This document shows positions 44,173 to 58,561 of a stretch of 64,000 bases of DNA, piece after piece. Below the pieces are notes generated by a model that saw only the letters and a list, made by a program, of their open reading frames with translations, was not told where the DNA came from and did not search any database. This DNA comes from Glandiceps talaboti (Eukaryota; Hemichordata; Enteropneusta; Spengelidae), in NCBI RefSeq assembly GCF_964340395.1, contig NC_135550.1:11572408-11636407 (forward strand), written 5' to 3'. A program made the translations under genes and the position numbers. Numbering within the stretch: the first letter of the stretch is position 1; every line of letters begins with the position of its first letter.

Positions 44173-47100
44173 CTAGAGAAGAAAAATACAACAAACAGAG
44201 AAAGATTCTTTGAAAGTGCATATGGCTCAACGACAACTGAAAGTCGGACAAATTTGGGGATTATATATGGGTAAACTACTGCTGTTTTTTATATCTAGCT
44301 TTACCAACTAATCACTAATAATGATGGATATTTATTAAAATTTTGTTGAGTTGGCCAGCTGAACTAAACATATATACCGTATTTCTCCTGAGAATTTCTG
44401 CCTGTAAATCCAATGCGAAAGGACATTTACGAAGCTATTGTTTATAACTAAATAAATTGCAAAACATTGAAAAATGTGTAAACTGTTTGTTATTGTACAT
44501 ACAAAATTAACTAACAACTAACAACAATTAACCAAGTATAATTCATTTTACTGTACTTTGACAAATCTATATACTCAACATCAAACTATGCTCAGTAGTA
44601 TAATTTACTACGGCAACAGCAACATGAGCATGGAATAATTCAATGTCTGAACAATTGCTAAATCTAGCATACTGATAAATAGTCTCAACAATGAGATTTG
44701 CTTTTTACTGGACTACACACATTTTATTCGACCACAACATATATTATTAATCCTCTTTCTATTATTGTAAACAAGTTATAACTAGTTGAGAAAAAGGGGA
44801 TCAATTTGAAATTAACATCACTATGCCTTCAGTTCGCATTTAATAAACCTTTCTTATTGTCATAACGTTGTGTTCTTATCAAGGGTGGAAAGTAGTCAAT
44901 GTACCTACCTTCTGAAAATATTTTTGAGTGTCACGTTCCCAAAAATAGTCATTCAATGTAACAGAATCTATAAATATTTCTTCTACCATCTCCACCACCT
45001 GGGTTTCACTACATAGTCCTAAATCTTAAAGTTGCGATATGGATGTGGCCGAGGATTTGACATTTTTGGGAGTTTTAATTTATAAAACAACTTTATCATG
45101 CTTCCTCCTTGAAAAATCTATGCAAAACAACATTAACAAAGTCTGTGTCTATACATTGCACAGAGCTAACAAAAAAATTTGTAAAAAGTTTGTTATTGTA
45201 CGTTCAATATAAACAAAGATTTTGCACTTTTATTAAACTATTGCAATTTATTGAGACAACAAACACAGAGTTTGTCATTGTTGTTTGACATTGATGTTTC
45301 TGGTAGGAAGCCATGACAACATTGTTTTATGAATTCAAACTTCAAAATAAATACCCAATCCTCATCCATATGGCCACTTTAAGAAATTCATGCCTTACCT
45401 TTTCTGTGAACTGGTCCTGACATGCCATGCGGATTCTTTCTGAAGTGGCTGGACTGTCAAGTCGGAATATTCCTGTTATACCTACATCTGCTCTTGCTGA
45501 TGTGATAGCATCCTTAATGGCAAAGAATACTGCAGAAGCTAAGATGAGAGGTGGTTCTCCAACAGCCTGTACGATAAACAACATAGGCACTTGAAAGTAA
45601 CATTAAATGGCAGTAAAATTTTGCTAGGTTGTCAGTGATGGCATGTGTGTAAACGTGGAAGGTTTGTGATGCAGCAAAATAGAGTTGAGATTATAGTGAT
45701 GATAAACATTTAAATGATTGCCTGGTATTTGCTGAACATGCCAGAATGCAGTTTTCAGAAACACAAAGGATAGTATAATTTGGCCCCTAGGAGTGCTGTT
45801 CAGGGGCAGCTTTTGGACTGGGCGTGAGGATTATCAGAAAGACAAAAGGTTGTATTATTTGGCCACTGGGAGTACTGTTCAGAGGCAGTCTTTGGACCAC
45901 GAAACCGTGATATTTTAGTACTATATTCTACTTTGAAAAAATCATTATTTCCCCTATTTAAAGGATGTGACAGCACTCCTGTTGATACAAATCTTAGATG
46001 TAAACTTTGGTTTGTACATGCACGGAAAAATTGAAAAAAGAAAATACCATGGAACATTTCTTTGAAGACAGTAACAGAAGTGTAGAATAAAAGTGAAGCC
46101 ACAGTGTTACCTAGAACTTGGCCAAAATCAAACTGCAACAACGATAACTTATATATGCTCAAAGTAATAAGTTTTCATATTAAGTTTTTAAAAAATAGTA
46201 AAAACTATGTGACTTCCTTACCTAATATTTACTTTACACACTTATTTACTTTAACATTACCCACATAAATTAGGACTAACTAGTAATTAAACAAATTACA
46301 GTTGTTGATAGGCCCACTCTGCATATATAGGTAGGGGTTAGATTAAGATGTCGCTCATTATGCTAGATTACTTTTACCGTGTAACACACTCACAGATCTC
46401 ATGAAGTGCCTTATGAAACTGCGAGAGTATTTTTTATCTCCTAATGTTGGACTATGGTATTATGAGTATACGGGAAAGGAACCTGTTACTGTATTTTTGA
46501 AAATAGTTGTCCGGGTAATGTATTTGTAAAATGTTAGCTTGATTCACATTGGAAGTGTCGAGGCACTGACGAGGGATTGAAAAATAGGCCTTTAAGGTGT
46601 TCATTTTAGGGTATGAACCAGTGTCACAATTCATGTTCCTACTCCATGCCTTCATTACTCTCTCCTAACAAACCCAAGTCTTGTTAACTCTTCTTAGCCC
46701 CTACATGATCATTCTCCCAACAATCGTCCATGAAGTTTCCAAACTCACACAATAACCAAACATGGCAGAGGCCATCACCCCAGGCGCCTCAAGTACAACT
46801 CCAACTAGTATTTTCCCAAAATTTAACGTGCAATTCCATAACACGACCACATACATGCGTACAAGACAAATGCAAAGAATACACACTCACCTTGGATGAA
46901 TAGATAGCTCTTTCATTTGGACAGTTACTGAGAAGAGAGACATTAAACTCTGTAGGAACATCTCCAAAGCCAGGTATTTTATACATGCCTGGACCTCTAG
47001 TCAGTAAAACACCATTTGGAGACCACCGATGATCCTCAATTGTAAACAAGCCATAACCTTGCATGTATGCACCTTCAATCTGAATAACAAAAATAGAGAC

Positions 47101-50100
47101 AACAGGAACAATATAGAAGATGTGCTGCATACCATGCAACAATGGTCAAATTATAATCTGTTATAACTTTAAGGATGTGCACTCTCATTACAATTTACAC
47201 TATGTACTGATTTCAGATATTTTATATCCTTGTAGTATGACATTCGTCCTTGTGTTAAACTGTAGAGTGAAAATAACTTTTACTTTCATAACAAAATTGC
47301 CAACAAAAAACATCCACTGCAAAGCTAAGGTTCATTTCTAATATTACCCTCTATACTGCATAGGTAAGTTTTAAACATACCTGTCCGATGTCGATAGCAG
47401 GATTTAAGCTTTGACCAAGATCCATGACAATGTCAGTACGTATGACATGGTGATCACCAGTTAGACAATCAATCTCTACTTCTGAACAACCTACACCAAC
47501 AGTAAAATAGTTGAATGGGTTGCCCGAGTTGGTTTCCCAATTGTAGCCAATATCAGGAGTCCTAGGGTAGCAAAAACAGGACATACTTTATAAATGCCTG
47601 AACACTGCCCTCTATAAACAGCTTTCACATTTCAAACTCAAAATCTTCATTCCAGGTACTTTGATTCTTTGTTACCTGGACACTAACTTGACCGTGAAAT
47701 CTTGATGTAAGACTCTTTAGGCTACATTTAAAAAAAATGTGTTTTTCCGAATACCCGACCAACCCTTGTAGAAGCTGCCGACTCTAAACACTTTTTTAAT
47801 GCTTAAAAAAGGTAGAAGTGGTTAGAAATTACTTCTATGTCCATGTTAATCTTTTTTGTCAAAGTATCTCGGGTCAATATTTTTATAATCCCATTCCAGA
47901 GAAACCAGATCTTTTAAGACTGTAAGTTGTCTGCATATTGTTTTCATATACTTCACATATCATTGTCTTCATTTACTTCTTTTCCACTTCATCAAACCAT
48001 CAATGAAGTATTGCGACCAACAAGTATCTTGTCTTCATGTTGAACGGCAATTTCTCAACAAAAAAGTGAAATAAACTCAAATAAAATCCCGACCTAACTA
48101 CCATATTTTTTGAAGTCACGTTATTGGAAAGAAGCTTTCTTTTTTTGCCTTAGTTAGTATATCTAGTGTTCAACTGACAATTAATGACTCACTTGTAAAA
48201 TCCTGTTGTTGATAGGCTAACTCTGTCCATGTGGGCAGCTTGCACCTGAAATAAACAGATGATTAATTATTGTCTATAATTGTATATTCCTTGAATTCTG
48301 TATTCATTCGTAAGTTCATGTTATGTTCATAGCTACTTGCGATTGCTTTCATCCTAGTGGTAGATGGCAAAATATGACTAGGTAGTCCATGAGTGATATT
48401 AATTCTTTTTAATTTACATTATGTTTTTGCATATTTAATATTTTGATGTTTCTTTAAGTGATGGTTTTGTCTTGTACTACAGTCAAATAAAAGATTTTTG
48501 ATTCTAGATGTTACAAATTGTACATAATTCATAGCATTAGTATATAATATCTGTTATTACTCTCTCTACTCTTTAAAGTGAACAGCTGGAAGCATAATCC
48601 CTTCACTGTAAGGTTTTGGGTATACCTATTTATAACATCCGGTGGATGGACTGTTCTCATGAAAACTTGTTCACTTGGCAAAAGAATTAAATCATATCTG
48701 AAGACCATCCTAGCAGGCTAGAAAAATATAAATTCTCTAGTTCAAGTCTCTGAATGAAACTACTCATCATCAGCAAAATCATTGAAATACACCTTACCCA
48801 CTCTTCCCAGCTTCCTTTAGGATTGGCTGACATAAAAGGTTCCAATCTCTCCAGGATGACTTCACAAGCTCTCTGTGTGTATGAAAATACATCGGGAAAA
48901 AGGCGGATTTTTTAATGACCTAAGATCTATCGTTTCATTCTAAGAACATATGTAAATTGGCTCTAAACTTAATAATTTAGCTTATTCAACCGAAAGTGTT
49001 TGTGCCAAAATAAATCAGCGTACAAATGGAATCACTTTTACTGGTAATTTCTAAGTAACAAACAGGCAATAACGGTATATCTATTCCATGGCCATTAGGT
49101 ATGAATCATCACACAAACTCACAAACGTGATGTCGTACACTATAGTCAGCATTTGGTCTAAAACAAAGTTTAGCCAAATTGTGAAAAAAATGTCTTTCAG
49201 CTATAAATACATACGTCCACCGTAGGTTTTAGCTGGTCATGGTGTATGTATTATGGCCATAGGCTGATAGAAACATACATGTTATGGAAAATAGAGCGAA
49301 TGGCATTGCAGCATAACTGACTTCACTGTATGAAAGGCACTTTGTCGTTGCAATAGTCTGATTATCATGGTTTCTATGGAGTTCAGAAATTGGAGTTTGC
49401 ATTCAACATGTAACTCCCTAGATCAGCTGTTGCTACAGACATGGTCCATGGACTTGATTGCTACTCTTCTTTGTTCGATGCTGTGAAGTGCTTGCACTCC
49501 TTTATATACAAGCACTTTAAAATAACGCCGAGGGGCATCCTCACAAAAATAATTAATATTATACCAATCTACCAAGCATTATTTGGTAATATTTGGAAAC
49601 TTAATGAAATATGCAGACCAAATATGATCATCTTGTATCTCATCTACCCAACAAAAAAACCGTTCCAACCAATCGTAAAAGTTATGTTACCTTCACTGCC
49701 TCTCCATTCAAATCTGATGAGGCACTAGCAGCAGTGGCCGATGTATTTGGTACAGTGTTTGTACTAGTCTCACTAATAAATATTTTACTAGTAGGAATCT
49801 TCAATGCTCTGCTGGCAACCTGTATCATCTTGGTATGCAAACCTTGTCCCATTTCTGTTCCTCCATGTACCAAAAGCACTGAGCCATCTGTGTATACATG
49901 CACCAATGCACCTGCCTGAAATGTTTGAGTGATATAAACTATTTTTATGAACTGAATCGAAAATATTTACATAAACCTTAATTAAATTAATATACTATAA
50001 TGTTAATGCCAATGCTTGCTAAATGCTCTACCTCGGTCATTATTTCTGGTATATGCAAATTTCACCTTCCAGGTAATATATATCTACCAGGAAAAACCCT

Positions 50101-53100
50101 TGCAAGTCTGATCAAACCAAATTGTCCTCTACAATGGGACATTAAGTCTTGTCCTGAAATCCTTATTCCTAGCGATTATTCTTAGAAAAATGTGTAAACC
50201 TACCTGATTAAGAGGTGCAAATATGAATGAGACACCAAATTTCATTGGAATGATTGCAATGCCTCTCTTCTTCCAGCGATTCTCACTGCAAAATATTCAA
50301 CATATAATTTGCATACTTGATATCATTATTTTAACATTCAAACTCTTGTTTAGTTTTGTTTGAATAACTTACATTTACTCTGTAGTTTTCAACAAAGTTA
50401 ATTTCATCAATTAAAAGTGCACTAAAGATTTGTTCTGAATATTTCCGGCAAGCGTGGAAGCTGCAGGTTACAGGTTTGAGCCACTGCATTTGTTTCTGAA
50501 TGTCTAAAGTCCTTGCAGAAGATTTCAAAAACGCAATGGCTGCCATAGCAGGATGCCTGTTCACACTGCTCCTGAACTACCTGGTTCTAAGTCCGTACTA
50601 CAGTAAGACATTGCACCAAACATTTGATGATACGTTGCCAATGACTCATCATGGAAAGGTATGGCCAACTCCCATGTTGGATGATAACTGTTATGGTAAG
50701 GAAATTATGATCAGATGTTTGGGGATTGAAGCTCTTGGCTTTGAACACAGCAGTACAAAGAGCAGACGTGTCAATATTTCAAGCTATTTGGCACTTTTAT
50801 GTCTACTACTCTCCAATGATACCAACCTTAATCCTGGACCTGCATCAACTACAACCAAAATTTGAACCATGATTGTGGCCCAGATTTGGAACATCAAATC
50901 TAATATTTAGTGAAATGAAGAGAAACAAGGTGCTGATCTCAGCCATTTGTCCCTAACTTGCAAATTTATCATGTCTGTTTTTGTGCAAGACAAGAGAACA
51001 TTTTGTGAAATGACCATTCACAGAAACAATACTATTAATCTATCTCATACCTGTTGAATATGTCCACTTGTTGACGTCTTCTTAGATAATCACTTTTTTC
51101 TAAACAGTCTTGCCAACATCTGTGTAGTGTGTTGTTTAAGATCAACGGTTGATTGAAGTATGTCAGATCACCCTCATTATACATGTTGATTTCACGTACC
51201 TTTTAAATTTAATTGAATGAACATGAAAATCAGAATATCATGTTGAACATCTTTATCATATATATATGGTTAAACAAAACAAGCAATGCGACTCCTCCAT
51301 GTCCCAAGTCTCATCCCCATTGCCAAGCAACATTCACCAGCTAAAACTGTGTGACAATTTGTATGATGTAGCAGCAAATGTCATGTTTACACGAGAGCGA
51401 AAGTGACATGCAATTTGAAAGCAAATCATATGACCGTAAGCCATATTACAGGGTGCTGCGAGCATGTAATTCATTCATTGATCATTCAATTAATCAATCT
51501 ATCGATCAATTGATTTATTGATTGATTTGTTATTTAGTTGAATGATTGATCGATTGACTGAATCATTTTTGTGGTGAAATAGAATTTTGGTGTGTGATAT
51601 TGATCAATTGACTAATTGATTTGTGTGGTGATATAAACGTTTTTCTCCCTTCCATACTACTTTTCTCTTTGAAATTCTCTCTTTATACATCTTTTTCATT
51701 CTTCTCTTATCTAAATTAAAACACCCATAATCTTATAATGGCCAAGAGATCGATTACATTAACACTTCTATATCTCTTATCTTCTGGGAGATTATTATAC
51801 CCATTCATGCATTAACTTTCTTCCTTGTTGCATGTCTGAGTGTTTGTTCAGTGTGGTAATCACCCAGTAGATAGGGGATAACGCAAATTTTCGTGATAAC
51901 TGATCCCTGCTAATTATGAGATTAGGGGTGTTTTAATTTCGACAAGATGTCTTTACTTTGGTCTATAAAGAGAGAATTATACAAAACTGAAAGAGAGAAA
52001 AGTAGCCAGGGAAAGAAGGGAAACAAGTTTTACATCACCACAAAAATGATTATATCACCACGCACAAAAATGAGTCAATTGATCAATATCACGCATAAAA
52101 TAAGTTTCATTTCACCACAAAAAGGTGATAAGGTGAAACATTCAAAATGTTATGCAGATTTTACCAAATAATCATATGATCAACCATAGAGTTCTACACA
52201 ATGGGGTTCTCTCATGATTATGTAGACAGGGTAGAAAAATCAATATTGTTCTCACTAAACTTTACAATTCATGTGTAAGCAATCGACATAACATAGATGT
52301 TCTCTGTACCATTGTGAATGAGAATGATTAAAGACAATAGCATTGCAGCAATAACCTAACATTATATATACAATATAATGTGCTTCCCATATTTGGATTA
52401 CAAAGTTGAATTGGCACAAGCTGAGTTTTCAAACTTTTCACTTGGGTGAAAATAAAGTCATAACATTTAGATTAAACTATTCTTGTATAGTGTTAACTTT
52501 GACGCAAGCCTTCTATGACCTTACACTTGTCTTCTGGCATAATATTGTTTAAAAAGCTGATTGCATAATACGGTAGGAATTTCCTTGACATATGACATGT
52601 AAATATAAATTTAGGTATATATAAAAAGTTACCATCGTCAGATAGTTTGTACGTTTGAGTTCAGTCAATTGTATTTAATAAGTAGTTATAGAATACTATG
52701 AGTACCTCTGAATTATTACACCCCTCAAAAATTAAACTCAGCTTGTACCCTTCAATATTCATCCATATGATATGTTCAATACCTTTTGCTGTGTAACACC
52801 ACATCTTATTGCGATATCAGTAATCCAATTCTCTGCAAAGAACAATGCCTGTGGTCCCCCGAAGCCACGGAATGCTGTATTGGACGGAATGTTTGTTTTA
52901 CAAACATATCCCGTGACCTTCATATTTGGTATCTTGTATACATTATCCGAAAAAAGGAGAGCACGTTCCATTATCTGTGAATGGTAAAAAGTACATAATT
53001 GGAACACATTATTAAACACGATAAATGATCATAATAATTGAACCAAAATGTTTGAGTTTTATTGGCCTAACTAGGTACAATTCTCTGTACCTGCAATAGC

Positions 53101-56100
53101 ATTTCACCTCATGCTAGAGGGTCAAAATAGAAGGTTGACTAATTATCATGCATGTCAATAGTATTGCATATGAAACGCGTGTAGTAGCAGATATGGCGTC
53201 GACCAAGAAATCGAATGTTCATTATTTTTATGATGCACTTCGGCAGTAATATTCTATTTCAGGTACCGAGAATTGATACACTTGACGTGATGTAGCAAAG
53301 ATGACTGGGGTGACAGCAAAGCCCTTATTATGTTGCAAATGTTATGAGAACAACATGTATATCATACAACGTTGTATCAATCTCTCATGGGGGCAGGGGA
53401 GGAGGGGAGGATTGACGATGTAGCTTAACGAAGCAGTGACTTTCATTATATGGTGGATTGAAGTGATATATCATGATGCACAGAATTAAGGTACTTGGAT
53501 TAAACCATGTGCCAGTGTGACATGATACAGAATATTGGTGACAATTCCAAAAGCATTACACTTAAATCACGGTGTGAAGCTAAATGAATTCAATAAAAAA
53601 TTCAATACAAAATTAAATTCATAGTTATCAAATCCAGGACAAAACTTTTAGTGAGCTTGAAATGGAGGCAGATAATCTCTGTAGACATGTAGAGATGACA
53701 GCGTATGGACACAGCAGTTATTTTCTGTAACATTCAAAACAGTGAGGGTACGTATATACACTTTACAAAATAACTCTGAGGAGAAGACATGATGTAGTAG
53801 TAGCTTATCTTTGAATAGCTCTTAGATGGTGACAGAATGTTACATCACAATGATAAACTTACTGCATGAGAGAGATCTTCAGTATTTCCAGCATTGCTGT
53901 ATAGTTTGACTTCAAGTGCCTGAATTTGTCCATTGTTTCCAAAACCAACTTTATATCTGGACATGAAAGGATGTCTTGTTCCAGACGTACACATATCCTC
54001 TTGACGGTCTAACGTGCATCGTACTGGTTGACCAACCCTGTTAAATTAAGATCAAATCTCCCGATTCTTATAAGGTTCGGTGCATGTAATTTCGGAAACA
54101 TGCTATTATATGAGATTTCGTCTTAGCTTGCAAATGCTGTTAAACAATGCATAAAGACAAGTGAGACTGGTGACTAGGTTTCATGTTAAGATAGTCACAC
54201 TAAATTAAAGATGATACAAACATCCATTTGTACACAGTGTCTGCTCTGTACATTTATATTTGTTTTTGTTATCATTAACAAATTACAGAGCATGCGGACA
54301 CTGTGTAAGAGGTGTTTGTGTTTAATCTTTATTGTATCTCAGACCATTTGGTGGTCTGAGACTGTATCCATTTCTAAATGAAACCATGTGATCAGTCACA
54401 ATTCAGACGAACACCAATATGGTCTAATGTTTGGTGGTTTGAAATCTCACTGAACTTGATCCACTGTTTAACAGCATTTACACGCTATGACGAAATTGTC
54501 CTTTGTTCTTATTTTTGTTCTGTGAGTATCCGATACCTACATCTGACACAATACCATAGGTGTTCACAGACCTAATCTCATACTTACGAGTAGCCAACCA
54601 GAATCCGTCTTACAATATAACACTTGCCATTCAAAATTGAAACAAAGAGAACCGCCAAACAATAACCATAACATCGTTCTTGTCTGCACTCTGTACTCGC
54701 CGTCATTCGAAACAGAGCGTTCTGAAGTACTGTTTCTCTGTGTTTCGGTGCAATACACATTCTCATTCATTGAGTAAATTCACTCAGCACTCTCGTTTGG
54801 CTCACGAACACCTTCGGTATTGTGTTAAATGTAGGTATCGGCACTCACAGAACAAAAAAAGAACAAACGACAATAAGCGTGAGAGCTAAACAATATCTAT
54901 ATCGGATTTTAATCAGATTGTACTGTTAAGAATTTCCTACACACAGCTTACTTGTGGGCTGCAACAGCTGCTATTGTGGAATATATACAACATCTGGTTT
55001 CTTTCCCTCCAAAACCTCCTCCGATTCTTTTCACTTTACACACAATTCGATTTTCTGGCACTCCCAAGACTTTTGCTGCAACTTTCTGAATCAGAAATGA
55101 CAAAAAATATGGCATTAAGTCAGATATAAAGGACAAACAATTCATTTTAAACTTTACATTATATATGCAACATGTAAACATTTCACACGTGTCATTGTAA
55201 CATTCAAGCCACGTGAGCACTGCGCGGGTGACTGGGGGAGTATTACACAATAAAGACGATACTATAAATTACTAGTGTGTTTTATTTCCACTACTTTATC
55301 TCTAATCTTTATCTGTTATCATCTAATTCACTAAGTGTACACACAGGGTGTTAATAGTCTTAATCCCTTCTAAACATTCGCTGTGCATTTTTTATGGATG
55401 GATGGATGGATGAATGGATACCTTTTCATCCATAAAAGCGTATGTAATTCACACCAGCTTCATGACACAGCAATTTATTGCAGGCATATTGAAATATAGT
55501 AAAGAATGATGTATTCACTTTTCAATAAAAGCAATGCATGATTTGATCAATCTTGCTTTGAGTCCATACTAGAATTTGCCAATATAACGAAAATCTCTCT
55601 TCTGTACACAATTTCACTGCTTAACTCACTCTTTAAACACGTTTTCGTACAAGACATACCCCCTCAAATACACTTTCATGAGTTATGCAATAAATGTTGA
55701 TTTTTAACTACAAAAATGCATATATGACGTACGTATTCCCCATATGATATGTAACCTTCGTGTCAAGTTTGAAAGAAATCAGATATTGCATGTCTGAGAA
55801 ATGGGGTATTATGACGGACGGACGCATGGATGGACAGACAGAGCCCATTGTAATAGCACCCCCTTTGGGGAGCTAATAATCTAAAATCATTGATAGTGTA
55901 TACTGAGTCTGTTGGAGTATCATCTGTCAGTTTCTGGCTAGACATTTTACACTGACACTTATATTCCTACAAACCTGTGTTGCAGTTAGATTCTGTGTTG
56001 AGGAAATGATCTCCATTTCACCATCTTCTCCATTTGGTATTGCAATGCATGCATTCGTCTCCAAGTAGAAGTGCTCTTGGCCACCCATTTTCATCTCTCC

Positions 56101-58520
56101 TTCTAACAAATGGTCAGACAAATTTTCAAATCCAACTTGAACGTTGCCCTTCTCTACAGTCCTGATTGGTTTGTAGTATGATTCGTGTGTAATGGCTTCC
56201 TGTCCAGTAGAAAATAAGGGACCGGTCAGTTTCTTTGGCCCGGGGGGGGGGGTGGATTGGGAGGGGGTCACCCTGTTTTTTAAATTGACAGTGGGGGGGG
56301 GGGGGGTCATGCTGTTTTCAAAATTGTGGATGGGGGGTGTCATTGTGTTTTGGATTGTGATGGAAGAAAAAAATCCTTTTTCTACAATGGCATATAGCCT
56401 TGTCTGAAATGTGGTACATGTAAATATTTGTTCTTCTCCCTGTTTCTTACATGAATTCTTTAATATTACTTATGAGTTCAAGCAGAACTATAAATATACA
56501 TATACATATACATGTATTACCTAGCTACCACACTAGTTACAGAACATGTCATGTAAATGCTTGGCTGTTTCAAAATCAGCGCTTCACTTATCTTGCACTT
56601 TGGGGCAAAAGTGAACTTGAAGGTTTCGTAATGGTAATCTTCATAGATAGTTTATAAAAGACGTTAATCTAAAATGTTCCCTACTCGTCATAATCAACTT
56701 GTCAGAAGGATTAATACACTTTCTATTTTGGACACTACATGTTATTGACACTACAAATCACCACATCTCATCAGATTCCAGTTTCTATTATACACTAGGT
56801 ATAACCAAACCACCTAAAGTTCTCTAACATACCGGTGACTTCACTATACATGCAATATTAACGCCACTATACCATTTTTATGTGACATGGGAAACTCATT
56901 TAAAACTTACATTTACGTTAGCTATTCGAAGCTTGGAAATATTACCTCAAAGGCTATGAATAACCTAAACATTGCCTTAATAGAAGCAGAAAACTGTAGA
57001 TCTGCCAGGGGGGGGGACCCCCAAGGACACCCTCACCCCCAGAGGTCACTCATGCATTCAACCAACAATCAGATGCACCAACAACCTTTTTACTGTCATA
57101 ATGGTATTAAACTTTTCCTAAATATTTTCACCCAATTCTAATTTGAGATGATATTGTCTTTTAAAGATGTGAAATGTTTGCCAAGGTAGTCTAAAATTGC
57201 CTTAAACTCCAAATCTCCCCTACCAATGATACTACCAGTAGATGTGCTGACCTTTACTACATGTATATAATGAGGCCATTTAACTGCTTAAGAACATATT
57301 TCAACCCTATGTAAGTTATAAAGAATAGTTTCTGATACTTGATGGTGCTGTCTTGTAAAGCATGGATTGAGTTATTGCTTGAAAGGGTCTGAATAGTCTA
57401 AAAAAATTGGCTAAAGAGTAAAAATCCTCCAGCCTGAGGGCTTCTAGAGGAAGACCCCCTTGAACCCCCCACATGAGGTAGACATATCCCAGTCTCAAGC
57501 TCTTCCCCTCTTACTGTCAAGATGCTATCGAAGTATATTTCAAAAGTATTTCAACCCTGTGTAGTTGCTTTTTACATGTTGGTGCTGTCTTGTAAAGCTT
57601 GGAAATTATTGTCTGAAAGGGTCTGAATAGTCTCAAAAATGACTTTTCAGAGTAAAGGCCCTCCGGGACTTCTAGGGGAGACCGGGAGACCCCCTAGGAC
57701 CCCCCCCCACACACACACACACTACATGAGGTGTACACATCCCAGTCTCAAGCTCTTCCCCCTACCTCTTACTGTCAAGATGCTATCAAACTTAATATTT
57801 CAAAAATATTTTTTCTTTTTACATGTTGGTGCTGTATTGTAAAGCTTGAAAATTATTGTCTGAAAGGGCCTGAATAGTCTCAAAATAATTAACTTTTCAG
57901 AGTAAAAAACCTCCAGGGCTTCTAGAGGGAGACCCCCTAGGACCCCCCATAAGAGATATACATATTCCCTGCTCAAGCTTTCCCATGCCTTTCACTGTCA
58001 AGATGCTATTAAACTCCTTTTGGAATATATTTACCCTGTGTAGTCAATAATTATAATTATGATAGTGCTAACCCGGGATCTTATAAAGTAGATGCAAGAC
58101 AGTCAAGCAGTCCACACCGAGTCACGATCAAAAAATACCTGTCATGTGAATATTATATATATATGGGGGGGGGGCATCATGTTTAGTGATAGGGGGGTCA
58201 GCCTGTTTTTGATTTTACAGATAGGGGGGGGTGGGGGTCAGTGACTTTTTGTCGGCCCAATTTAAGAATCCACTGCCCCCCCCGCCCCCCGCTGAAGAAA
58301 CTGACCAGTCCCTAACTTTGAACATAACAAATGTAGTCAGCCTATAAACAGTTTAATCTCAGCAGAAAAGCAGTTATGACAAGAATTATGTAACATAATG
58401 AACATTCAAAGAATATTATACAGTTTACAAACATTTTACACATACATACATACATACATACATACATAAATACATACATACATATGTATATACCCATGCA
58501 TACAGCTTTGCGCACACGCA

Positions 58521-58561
<41 letters not shown>

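Noticed and set aside
45019-45090. Alternative last exon of XDH copy A ending PHPYRNFKI
   Set aside because: Poor acceptor without a pyrimidine tract and no match to the family ending; 44122-44172 has a strong acceptor and the expected PWCVRI ending.
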